A stretch of 64,000 bases of DNA, taken from positions 158,575 through 222,574 of the forward strand of contig NW_019091425.1 in the NCBI RefSeq assembly GCF_001949145.1, in the 5' to 3' direction. Under the pieces are notes generated by a model that searched no databases, was not told where the DNA came from, and saw only the letters and a list, made by a program, of their open reading frames with translations. The DNA is from Acanthaster planci (Eukaryota > Echinodermata > Asteroidea > Valvatida > Acanthasteridae). Within the stretch, counting starts at the first letter, position 1. Every line of letters begins with the position of its first letter. A program made the translations under genes and the position numbers. Of this stretch, positions 12,301-23,317 are shown in pieces.

Positions 12301-15300
12301 CATGTTGTCATGGAAACGGGCCAAACATTTCCTTTAGTTGCAAAATGAGGATATGTACACACAACTCCGACAACACTCCTGGTCAAATTTTTCCTTCAAT
12401 CAATTTTGTTTAAATGACAGTTCATTTAGACCTATTTGGATGCTAGATTCCCAAACAATTTTTAAGAATTTTAAGAAAGTACCATAGAGAAGCACAATTT
12501 CACTCCCTCTCCAAACCCAGGGCTTGTCAGAGCAGGAAAGAGTACATAAAGCAACTTGGCCACGACAAAGGAATATCACCAATTTAGAAAAAAAAGAAAA
12601 ATGAAACATTAATTCTGGTCTCCCAAACTAAGACTGTTTCTGCACAAAGCTGGGCAGGCATATCAGGGATCAGTGATACATGTACTGATCAAGACACACC
12701 AGTTTCCCTCATACATGTCCCCTAGCAACAGAGTGCAGTTAAAGTGTTCTGATGACAGAAATGGTGGGGCACCAGCTGGGTAAATCTAATAAGAAGTTAC
12801 TGAGATGGAAACCATGAACACTCTGGGTGCTAGTGTACTTGAAATCTTCACAAGTCCCCCCATATTAAAAAAATGAATTTATAAAATAAAAAACCCACAC
12901 TCGTTAATTATGAATTAGATTTATTTCCCCTTTCCTCCCCCAGTAAAGAAAAAAACGTTTCAAGTTTTTAAACTATTTCAACAAATCATTTCAGCATCCT
13001 ACAATTTGGGGAATGAAAACTTGGTCTTAACAGTTCCTTTGATGAAGAATCCATGAAAGAGTAAAAACCTGCACTAAGAAGAGCCCATGATGCAATTGAC
13101 ATGCATGTAAAAAAACAGTGTAAACTTGTCAAATGAACTACCATATATGAATTTTTATACGATAGTACAAAGATGTAAATGAGCCAAGGCTAGGTAACGA
13201 TGGAATGCAATTAATCTTCAACTCAAGCTAAAGTACTGTAACTGTTATGCATGTAATTGCCAGGGAATTCATAATGTAAAGACCCAAATCAATTGAACTT
13301 TAGCTATGAATGCCGGGCATCACAACAACATACCATACTGTGTACCCTAACAAGGCAGGCAGCATATGTTACTCTCAGTTGAAAATGTAGTCACCATTTT
13401 TCAAAATATTAAACCCCAGGGGATTATCAACTGAAAAAGTCTCATCACATTTAATGCAATTTACATACAATTTTGAAGCCTTGTATGGATAGACATTTTC
13501 TCCCACACTGTGATCCCTTACAAACGTACTTCCCAAGCTTATTACTGGGCCTCAACCACTAGAGGATACGGTGTGCACGGATGCCTACTTGATGCAAAAA
13601 GCCGGTCCCCTGGATTCATATCAGCTCACAGGTTGCATTATGCACAGACCCAGATACATGTCTGAATGAGACATTCACAGGGTAGAGAGGGGCCTGACTG
13701 GCCTGGTTCATGAGAGAGGGCAGAGTGGGCGATATTGAAAGTGGTCTGTCCACGATATTGTTTATTACTCATATCATTCCCAGGGTGTGATTAAAATGAG
13801 GCTGGCAATCACATTGGTGTAGGAACCATGAATGATTCATTCTGAACAGTATTAGTTTATGAATAATTAATTACCCCTAGCAGAAAAAGAGGGGGAAAAA
13901 AGCCAATTCCATCTTTCTACAATTCCCATGGCAGTAATGGCAGTTAAGATGACAAAACAGTATCTAGGTTGATTAAACTGACTTCCGAGTTTGAAGGGAA
14001 TTCTGAATGTACAAGGAGGTAGTTAATTTGTTTGTGCACTTCAAAAAATTGTCTATTTATTTTATTTTTCATTCATTCAACTGGATTGGATTGAATTGGA
14101 CTGGACTAGATTGGGCAGGATTTCATTTCATTTCCATACAATGCCTATAAAGGCCTTTCATTGTTTGACTGGCCAAAACCATAATTTGCCTTTCAACACT
14201 AATTACTACCAGTAAATCAATTTTATGGTCACAACTGTCTCCCACCACTGCCTTCATGAGTGCCAGAACTTAGATAATGCAGAGGGGGGTGCCTTTCATT
14301 TTCAGAAATATCTCACCGGGATCACTGGCTATAAACAAACTGATATCAAAAATTTGAAAAAAGTGATAGATGTTTCTGCAGTCCTTTGACAAGATCAGTC
14401 GCTTCGTTCCAGCAGACCGACCACCACAGGGACAGGAAGGCTAAACCTTATGACCTGCGAAACAATTAACTCAGCACAGCAAGTGAAACTTGAGATCAGA
14501 ACTGACATCTTACAACTACAGAAAGAGTGCAGGTGCTTGTACTTTTATTTCATACAATGTACAATTCTAGTAAATGCGCATTTCATAATTGTAATGATTA
14601 CATCACAGGTTGATGTGTTCCAGTCATAATCATTCTCTCATGGTAACCATCTTGTGTTAATGAGTCATGAGGACCTTGTCAAAAACGTATTCGGTTTTAT
14701 CACTTACAAACAAGGTTTTTCAATGCAAAGAACTTTACCAGATTGGAGCTTAGTGATTGGTTTCCAATAGAGGTGATGAACAGCAGCCATCACACTCACA
14801 GGATTACAAATTTCACCACAGCAATATACACTACATGCAGGTGATAAAATAGTAGATTAAATCACAGCAAGTCAAAATTATTCTCGTCTACAAATCTGAT
14901 CAATTAAACCCAAAAGACATATCATAAATGTGATGTCAAGCATCAATTTTTTTTTTTTAAATGAAGCTCTTTATGGCCTTTTGATTGACCACTATGTAAT
15001 AACATATGTGGCTAGTGTGTGTAATTGCACCACAGCAATTTTCTACATCGCACAGAATATATTTGGAGAAATGTAGTCGGTTCTGAGCAGGATCTTGTGC
15101 ATGTGAAAAATGCTCAAACACCACAACAGGGTCATAACAGGGCCTTACATGAATATTATCCATATTTTATAAGTCAAAAGTTACTCAAACGAACAATGCA
15201 GAAATTACGCACATGAAAACTGCATATCTGTTTTACTAAGCTTCTTGCATTACCGTTCTGCAGACTAGTGCCAAGCCTCACTGCAGTCTAGGAAATCACT

Positions 15301-15324
15301 ACACCATTTCGTTTCAACACCAGC
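9380..15324. other. Non-coding stretch, no gene seen
   Basis: AT-rich sequence without recognisable exons on either strand. A low-complexity patch of attgga-like words lies near 14080-14115. Nothing else is supportable. Confidence 0.45.
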
Positions 15325-15417
15325 ATGGCAGACCTCGAGGAGCTATTGGTGATGATGAACAGTGATCTAACGAGGCACAGCTGGATCACTGAAGACACGT
15401 TTGGGAACCTTAAGTCT
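15325..15417 (+). CDS. Possible orphan first coding exon (31 codons)
   Basis: An ATG in reasonable context (cagcATGG) opens 31 codons beginning M-A-D-L-E-E-L-L and ending N-L-K-S, followed exactly by a consensus donor gtaagt at 15418. If spliced, the junction is phase 0. I do not recognise the peptide and did not find a partner exon downstream; unspliced, the frame stops 15 bases later. It lies just downstream of the oppositely oriented lectin gene. It may be the start of an unrecognised plus-strand gene, or chance. Confidence 0.22.
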
Positions 15418-15758
15418 GTAAGTCGGTCAAAAAGGTAAAGCCCTCCTCATTGGGCCTGGGTATAATCTTAAACCTTTTGTAAGGACTGAGGATATTCTAG
15501 CTCGCTGGAGGGGAATGAGAATTTCTTGCCAACAGCAGATAACATCAGATATGGGATTTTCATGTTGTCTTTGATTGTTGGCTATAACATTCAAGAACCT
15601 GTGTGTATAGCACGACTCCATGTTGCCACTGAACTTATAATTATCCTCCTCAAGGTTGAATGTCTCATACAGACCAAATGTTAAAGTTGAATTGGACGAA
15701 TCAGTTCCTTTTAAACTGATTGAAATGTTAAACTCGAGGGTGAGGTGAAGATTTTAAA

Positions 15759-16325
15759 TTACTCTTCGGACAAGCGGCCATCAGTGCCCATTGTGTAGCA
15801 TGTCATTGGCATGGCATGTGACACAGTCAGTGGCAGAATGTGTTGGGACTTGGCTGCATTGCTGGTCTCACACACTGTGGCCTTCTGGCCTGTGGCACAA
15901 GCCTCATCAACCCACCGTCCATTGAAATAAAGCACAGCACAGTCCTGGTTGATGCCGAGAGCCAACTCGTTTGGCTCGCCGGAACCCCACCTTTCAAACT
16001 GCATCTCCTGGCCGTTAACGGATCCCCTGTAACAAATCCATTTCCCTTCCACGTTGATGTCATTGCATCCAAGCCAAATGTGAGTCATCTGCCAAGACTG
16101 CATTTCCTCTTCCAGAAATGCATTCTCTTCTTCCGACTCAATCACCAGGAGGTTTCCATGCTGCCCTTCGCAATATGTTTTAGCATCTTGCCATGATGCA
16201 CGGTTGTAAGTGAAGAGGTAGCAAGATTGCCCATGCTCAAGCCAGTTTGGGGGACAGACTGCATTCACACGAAGAATCAGCCCAATTAGGGGGACAAAAT
16301 GAGTCAGTTTTAACAACGCTGCCAT
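15759..16325 (-). CDS. Secreted single-exon C-type lectin (188 aa)
   Basis: The intact frame starts with a hydrophobic signal peptide (about residues 1-22, MAALLKLTHFVPLIGLIL) and then a C-type lectin-like domain (about 24-155). Landmarks are C-P-P-N-W with the paired early cysteines, W-Q-D-A-K-T-Y-C, the WIGL-type motif W-L-G-C-N-D, the Ca2+/sugar-binding triplet E-P-N (glucose/mannose class), and a C-terminal W-V-D followed by conserved cysteines. The usual WND motif is WVD here, keeping the Ca2+-binding Asp but losing Asn. A non-lectin tail of about 33 residues follows. The domain suggests extracellular glycan binding, often in immunity or adhesion in invertebrates; the ligand is unknown. 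There is no intron, which suggests a retrocopy or a lineage-specific lectin. Its nearest neighbour is the possible exon at 15325 on the other strand. Confidence 0.85.
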   Translation of the reverse strand: MAALLKLTHFVPLIGLILRVNAVCPPNWLEHGQSCYLFTYNRASWQDAKTYCEGQHGNLLVIESEEENAFLEEEMQSWQMTHIWLGCNDINVEGKWICYRGSVNGQEMQFERWGSGEPNELALGINQDCAVLYFNGRWVDEACATGQKATVCETSNAAKSQHILPLTVSHAMPMTCYTMGTDGRLSEE

Positions 16326-19300
16326 CTATACTACCATGAGTTTACTTTAGAGTAAAGTCAAGGGTTTGAACTCTGCATGCATAGAGAAAACCCAAAGGAC
16401 AAATGTTGCCTCGTTAGAAGCAATTAACAAGGGCTTCAAGTCTAAACTGTTGTTCACTGCAAACTCTGTGCCTCCATCTGGAAGTTACAGCTCCAGTCTT
16501 TCGTACATTTACTCTCAAGTCCTTCACAACTGGCACTGAAAAATGCTCTGCCAAAGCCAAAACACAAGGAGACACTTGTTGAAGGTCTGCATCGTTCATT
16601 CTCAGTAATGTGAAATAAAATGGCTCAAGTAAAATGTGTGAAATGAACTGAAAAGGTTACTATGGCAGATGATTGATCTAAAAAGCGAATCATTACTTTT
16701 GTCAGCAATTTGCATTCACTGACACCATCAGAGGCAAATAAGTGCCACCAGGTAGTGACTGATGCCTGAGTTTACTGCTCAAGCAATAAAAATAATGACC
16801 GATTCTAGCTTTATACAATTATTAAAATGGTCATTGCTATAGACAACTGCCTCAGGTATTTAAATTACCGTGAAGATAGACGACAATAGATGCAAATCCC
16901 CCCCCACACACAATAATTTTGGATTGCCCTTTTCCTTTTAATGGGCTTGCCATAATGGAGTACATGTATTCTGCAGTAAGCCAAGGTCTACAGTATTTGT
17001 AAACTAAGGTTCATCACACAAATAATTTGTCAATCCCTTAGCCTATTCTTATGACCATGTGAGAAACAGAATCATATACTGACTCTAGGTATGGTTTGAT
17101 CCAGCTATTTAATAGCATCTCATACTTTCTTAATTTTACCAGTTTCAACATTTAAGGTTCAACAACATTTATTTCAACATTGCCCTTGAAGGAGCCACAG
17201 GTAATACAATTAAATTATGATGAAGGACAAATAATATTGACACTTAGTGAACACAAAAACAGAGGGCAACATTGAGGTACGTAGGTGACGCTAAAAGCTT
17301 TTGTGCCCCGACCTCGGATTGACAAGGACAAGGACTATACAGAACATTAGATATACAGGAATGAGACAAGCCTGACTTAGCCATGGCTGAATCCATCTGT
17401 CTGATGGGTACATTGTACAATAATTAGGTGACATCACAAATTTTCCAAATATGTAGTAAGTAGTCACGTTGAAACAGTCACAAAATCACATTGAAATTGG
17501 AGGATTTAGGACTGTTAGGCTTTTGCATTTTGACAAAAGCGAAACTTTGTAAAAACTTTGCAGAAAGGTCAGGACATAATTGTACAGAAAACTTTTTGCC
17601 ATCTTTGAGAGCTTTTATCACTTTGACTGTGATGTATCATACACAAAGCCTACAGAAGCACAATTTTAGTAATGCAGCATTGAAGAGGTAACCATGGTGA
17701 TGGAAAACATGTTGCATACACACTGCTCATCACAAATTCGTTGCACAAACGATGGATTGTTTTCAAACGCCCACAGCAACTTCCCCCCACAGCTATGAAT
17801 CTGATCTTTTCTTCTTTCAGCCATAATTGGTCTAGATACTTTGCCTGTCAGTAACAACCACTAGGAATAATGGCTGCAATATCCTTCCAGGCATACTGTA
17901 CTGTGACAGAGAAGGATGTAAGCACACCATCCAGCCTACACGTAGTCATAGCTGTAGACCACAACCCCATTGGCAGGTTTTCTTCATTATCATTAAAAAA
18001 AAAAAGTGACATTGATTCTCAGTTCCTTTAGGTTTCATCAATGGCATCGTGACCACACACAGCTCTCTCACACAAGTAGGCGTACGGCCATCTTGTAAGC
18101 CCACAAAACCTACCATCCTACAAAACACACAGCAAAGATACTCAATCAAAATTCTCTGTCGTTCTTTCAGAGCAATGAGTTGTTTTTTTTTCCTCCATGG
18201 AGTGTGTTTGCACGTGCTCACATAACTGTAAGACCTCCCACTGCCTGATCAATTACCATCTAGTAGGGATGAAGGAACATGGGCGATAAAGTAGTGCAGC
18301 ATTACTGAAATGAAAACACTTCAGGGCAAACAATTGAAGCGCACGCGGGTTCAAGAAATCCAGCGCAAAAAACAAGTACATGTCCAAATGGTTATATTCA
18401 CCCAAAAAAGTGGACAGATTACATTTTATCGCTTGGAGTGGGATGGCCGAGGGTATGGATGGGGACATACTATAGTATCAGAAAATTGTTTTGCTAAAGA
18501 TTGAGAAGCTCCGACAATACAGTTATCGAGCCGTACAAAAATTTTTTCCTACAATTTTATAAAAGGGTGTAGGCATAAAGACACAAAATAACATTTGTTT
18601 AATTAGGAAACTGAAATTTATTTTTTAGGAATTTGTTCAGTAACAATACACAAAAAATCAAGTACAATATAATATGTTTAGAGTAAATTCTTTCAGATTA
18701 ATATTGAATTCAACAAGATGCAGAATTTTTTAAAGCTTCATGTCATTCAAACATCGCAAGAGGTTTACAGGTTTACTGTTAAACCATTTTCAGGCAGTGG
18801 TGGATATCTAAAAATATGTAGGGCTTTCTCTGGAGTAATTAGTGGAGACTATTAAATATGACTAAATACCATTTTCAAACTCAACCATGAATTATTTTGA
18901 ATAGATGCACAGAAGAGAACAGAATCAAACAAGAAATACAAAGAACAAAAATGACCTGTTGATGGCAATTTCAAGTGATAATCAAATTATTTGGAATATA
19001 TATCAGATACAATGTGAGAATGACTACTATTTTAAATTAATCAAGAATGAATTCTGTTTGTCACCAAAATTTTTCATACACTGAAATTAATCAGTGTTAA
19101 AACAAAAGGCTCTTTTACGCAAACAAATACTGCAAAGCAACAATGTGCAAAAATAATCCCTCAAGTCCATTTTAATGCGCAGCTGTTTAGCATAACCAAC
19201 AAGTACCACTTGCAGGCTAATTCCCTGAAAACAACAGCAATGTGCCAGCTACCTTACATGTGTGTGTGTGTGGTTTTTTGTTGTGTTGACACATCCTGGA

Positions 19301-21218
19301 TTTCTAAGGAACTGCACTAGCCCATGTAGTTGGCATCTTTAGATCCCATCAATTTCAAGCTACAGAATGATATGTGATTTTTGAATGCTAATGCTAATAA
19401 TTTAAGAATATGACCACTGATGGACCAATGACGTATTAATGATGGCCTTTAGTGGTATATATGATATAATCCCCCTAACTACGAGTACCTAGGAATTAAA
19501 TGTCACTTTTTTCATAATTTATGGGAGCGATACCGATCATTCAAATGGACTGCAGCCAAGTCTTTGGTGCATGTGTGTAGACACTGGCTTGGGACATGAA
19601 TTCAATGATTGTGTTTAGTCTGATCAGTGAGGTCCTGAGAAAATATCAATTTCCTAAACAAACACGACAAGGCAATTCAGACTGCTAGTTGGCCAAGGAA
19701 GGTCCTCTAAGAGAGGTCAATACTGCATACCTATGCGCCATTCTTGAGTTACTGGAAGTAAACAGTTGCATCAAAGAATATGGATAATTTTCAGTAAGTT
19801 AAACCTGTTTTTTTGTCAAGCCTTCTGCGAGCTGTCTTGGATTAAAGAGGTCTTCCTACTTTAAGAGTAGAGTACTTTCTGAACTCACACTCAACAGAAT
19901 CACAAAGTAACCATGTACATGTGCAATATTTATTTTTCTGAACTTCTAACTTAATGTGACCAAGTTTTCCAGTTAAAGAGTCTGACTGCATTATAAAGAG
20001 TAAAGGAAGCTCATCATTTCGATGCATTATTTACTTTGATACTGGTGTCCTGCTGATTGTGAACATTTCACAGTAAACAAAAGTTGAGGATTCCTAGTGT
20101 AATGTAAAGACTCTGCAAGATTGTTTTAAAGGGTAGCTGCGATCAACGGTTTTGATAACACAACTGTAAAATGCACCTTTGAGTCTCAGTTAACCTTATT
20201 TTCAACTTTGGTTTCACTATTTCAAAGGGTATTTTAATGCCTTTTTGGTTATATGCTAATGAGCATTTCCATATTCATGAGCAAAACTGTGATGTCATCT
20301 CAGGAAAAAGCCTCAATGTTACATAGATTTGTACACAAAAAAGTCCTGCATTTTTCCAGATTTTCCTGGACTAAGTTTTCTCTTCTTTGATGATTCCTTG
20401 TTGTTATGTGCAGTGAATCACTTTAATGAGGGGCCCCTTTTCAACATCTTTGTCTTACACTCTCGTAGCTTCTCCCTTTGCTGAAAGGAAAGACAGGACA
20501 AGGGCATTTCAATCAGGCCAGCCCAGCTCCAACTTCCCTTGGAGAAGAAAAGCCCACAGGATGTTGATTTCATGAGCAATGGTGACGCTCGGTCTGCCAT
20601 GTCACGTCTTCGCAAGATCCTGTTGTTCGTTCCCCACAGGAACTGGCCTGAACGTGCTGAGTATGTTCAAATTCTGATGCTAATACCTCCAGGAGCATGC
20701 TGGACCATGCAAACAGGTGGATCCCACTGAAAGCATCATTTTTTTTTCCCCCTGCCATGACTAAAGGCTTTAATTCGTACCAAGTTGCATCGTTTTTTTC
20801 CTTTGTTTCTTTCTTTTGACATTTGGCCAGCAAGGCCAGGAAAAAGATTGGAGTGGTGGGGCTGACTGAGCAAACCCTACTGACTAAAGTCTATGCATTT
20901 GCCAGTGAAAAATTAATCTTGACATCAGAGTCAGAGTTAACCAAGGGATGAGGTTGCATGCTGCCGGTTGACCGAGGGCGCTGTTAAGTGCAAACTATAG
21001 AAGTCCAGAGCAAAGAGTAATTACAGGCCTACTTCATCTTTCATAAGGCACTGACTTGGAAGCAAGTGTTTTAGAGGATGGGGTGGAGCTGAAGTTATTT
21101 TAAAAACATGAAGCATAATCCAATATGTTGCTACTTTGATGAAAGAGCATTCAACTATGAAATGAAGTCATATTTTCTTTATTTCTAAGTTTGGAGATCG
21201 CTACAAATAATGGTTTAT
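16326..21218. other. Non-coding stretch, no gene seen
   Basis: No recognisable exon. A short frame upstream of the lectin (16414-16599, minus) has no known similarity. A minus-strand AG with a good polypyrimidine tract near 20480 opens only about 20 codons. Homopolymer and tg-rich runs occur near 17995 and 19259. Confidence 0.4.
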
Positions 21219-22643
21219 TAGGCCTGTTTGATATCCATTTTTTTTGGAAACCGATATATCGTGAAAACATATCGCGATATTCAATATTATCGTGATGATG
21301 TCTTCTTTTTTTGTGTGTGTTTCACGTATGCAATTGCTGCCTCACAAGGTTTGCGTAAAACAAAGTCCAATCACACGGTTCGATCCCCAACGACGCCAAT
21401 CCCTGATGTATGCACTGGCCTAAACGTTCCTTTTCATTGGACGAACCCAAATGGAATTCATTTCCCATTTATTTTCTAATACCCTGGACCCAAAAGAAAA
21501 CTACATTGAACATTTTTAATAGTGAAAACGGTTAATCATTGTAAACTTTGAAGTATCTTTCACACAAGAAAATAAAAACAACAAAATTACAGTATTGCGC
21601 CTTGCACCATCCTCCATCGCTGGTCACCAAGTAAATTACCAATGCACGTCCATGTGCATGCTCCTCATATGTGCCCATGAGAATCTCAAATGCAACTGGG
21701 TGTCTAAAACGAATGGGCGGTACAAGCTAGGAGCAGCAACAGATAACTATCATGTGGTACATTAAAAGGAGCCGTCTACCGGGCAAATTACCAATGCACG
21801 TCCATGTGCATGCTCCTCATATGTGCCCATGAGAATCTCAAATGCAACTGGGTGTCTAAAACGAATGGGCGGTACAAGCTAGGAGCAGCAACAGATAACT
21901 ATCATGTGGTACATTAAAAGGAGCCGTCTACCGGGCAATCCAAGAGATGTAAAATGAGCCAAGAATTGCCTTATTTCAGTGGAATTCAGGAAAAGACATT
22001 TTTTCTGTAGATCTTTGGAAATTTGCATCATTGGAAACATACAGACCACTGTGGCTCCGGGCGGCTTTCTCTTTCCAGGTGGTAATGCGGAACCGGATGA
22101 ACTTCACCATATCCAGTATTTTACATGTATTTGATTATGACTGTATGTGCCAAAAGTCATCTTTTCCCAAATTTCGTGTCATTGTTACTTTGTTTCAAGT
22201 TTATTGTTTGAATTTTTGGAAATAATGTTCGTCAAACTGCTTACAATGTTTTCGTTAATGATAAAAGAGCGATTTGAGTGATAACTATGACAGTTCTGGA
22301 TACTGAAAAATACAGGAACACTGTGATTAAGCTTTCAGTAGCACATCAGTACGGGTATTGATACAGCTTGGATCCTGGGTCAATGGTTCCCTTAAGAGTG
22401 CACTTATGGTGCTGATCAGCGACTTGGTACCCTGGACTGCACGTTCATGTACGTTCTTGTCGAACTCCCGGAAAACTGCTGGACGAATGTCATTCAGTTA
22501 ATCTTCCACTCGCATAGCGGTGGAAATAAAAAGGCTAGATTTTAGGACTAAGAATAAAGAATTAAGGGATTAAGGCCCGATTTGATATTTGATGAGAAAA
22601 AAAATCATGATTTCAATAATTGTCGTGATATTCAACAGGCCTA
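21219..22643. repeat. ~1.4-kb unit bounded by short inverted ends (possible element)
   Basis: The left edge reads taggcctgtttgatatc and the right edge is close to its reverse complement (gatattcaacaggccta). Both edges also carry atcgtgat/gtcgtgat-like words just inside. No transposase frame is seen. The unit contains the 152-bp tandem duplication at 21633. It may be a non-autonomous element, or chance use of the common taggcct word. Confidence 0.3.
21633..21936. repeat. Perfect 152-bp tandem duplication (two copies)
   Basis: The segment beginning aaattaccaatgcacgtcca at 21633 is repeated without a seen mismatch from 21785, with no spacer. Identity over the full unit implies a very recent duplication, or two haplotypes joined during assembly. 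Confidence 0.9.
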
Positions 22644-22712
22644 TGATTTTTATTATTATGGAAACATAAACTGAAATCAACAGACAGGCTCAAATAATAC
22701 AATATTCGAGAA

Positions 22713-22718
22713 TTTATT
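22713..22718 (-). terminator. Candidate poly(A) signal for RABEPK
   Basis: AATAAA on the minus strand, about 600 bases after the RABEPK stop codon. A second AATAAA follows at 22648-22653. Plausible by position only. Confidence 0.35.
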
Positions 22719-23317
22719 CCACAACTGCTTCTAGAAATCAAAATATCCAACAAAGAAAATCTTATTGTAGTCCAGTCATTATCTCCGTCTGGCATCCCAT
22801 CTTGAAAGTGAAGTTACATCTCAATCAATGCATTAAGGTCACATTGACCTTTCCAAGGGTCACACATTGATACTGCATCTTCTTTAAGCAAGCTTCAGTC
22901 TGAGCACAACCTAAATATCTCATACCGACCACAAACCTCACTGTGGCCAGAAACTTTTGCAGGAAGTCAATGTTTAAACTTGTACCCACCACGCACCATG
23001 TACCCATCAAAACGCACCGCGTATTTGATGCATAGGCCAATGTGACAACTGGAAGGAAGGACTGGCATCGTACAGAACTGCTAACATTATTCTGTCGACT
23101 TTCAGGGCTTCGCCCGTTCTTGCACAGGTATATGACACAAGACCAGATCTCCAGTACCGGCACATGAGAGAATTATTGTGGTAAACAGTAAACAATGCTC
23201 TCTTGGAGGCAAGGCGGACCAATCCTTTGTAGAATAAGGTCACGTGTTCAGTTCAATTTGGAAACCCGTCAGAAAAGTTTAACCAGATAATTTGTCCTCA
23301 AAAATCTCTAATCATAA

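Noticed and set aside
20418-20479. Possible minus-strand last exon (Q-R-E-K-L-R-E-C...) after a strong acceptor
   Set aside because: Only 20 codons, no similarity and no partner exon found.
21360-21410. tRNA-like word ggttcgatcccc on the plus strand
   Set aside because: No complementary T stem and no cloverleaf in the surrounding 80 bases.
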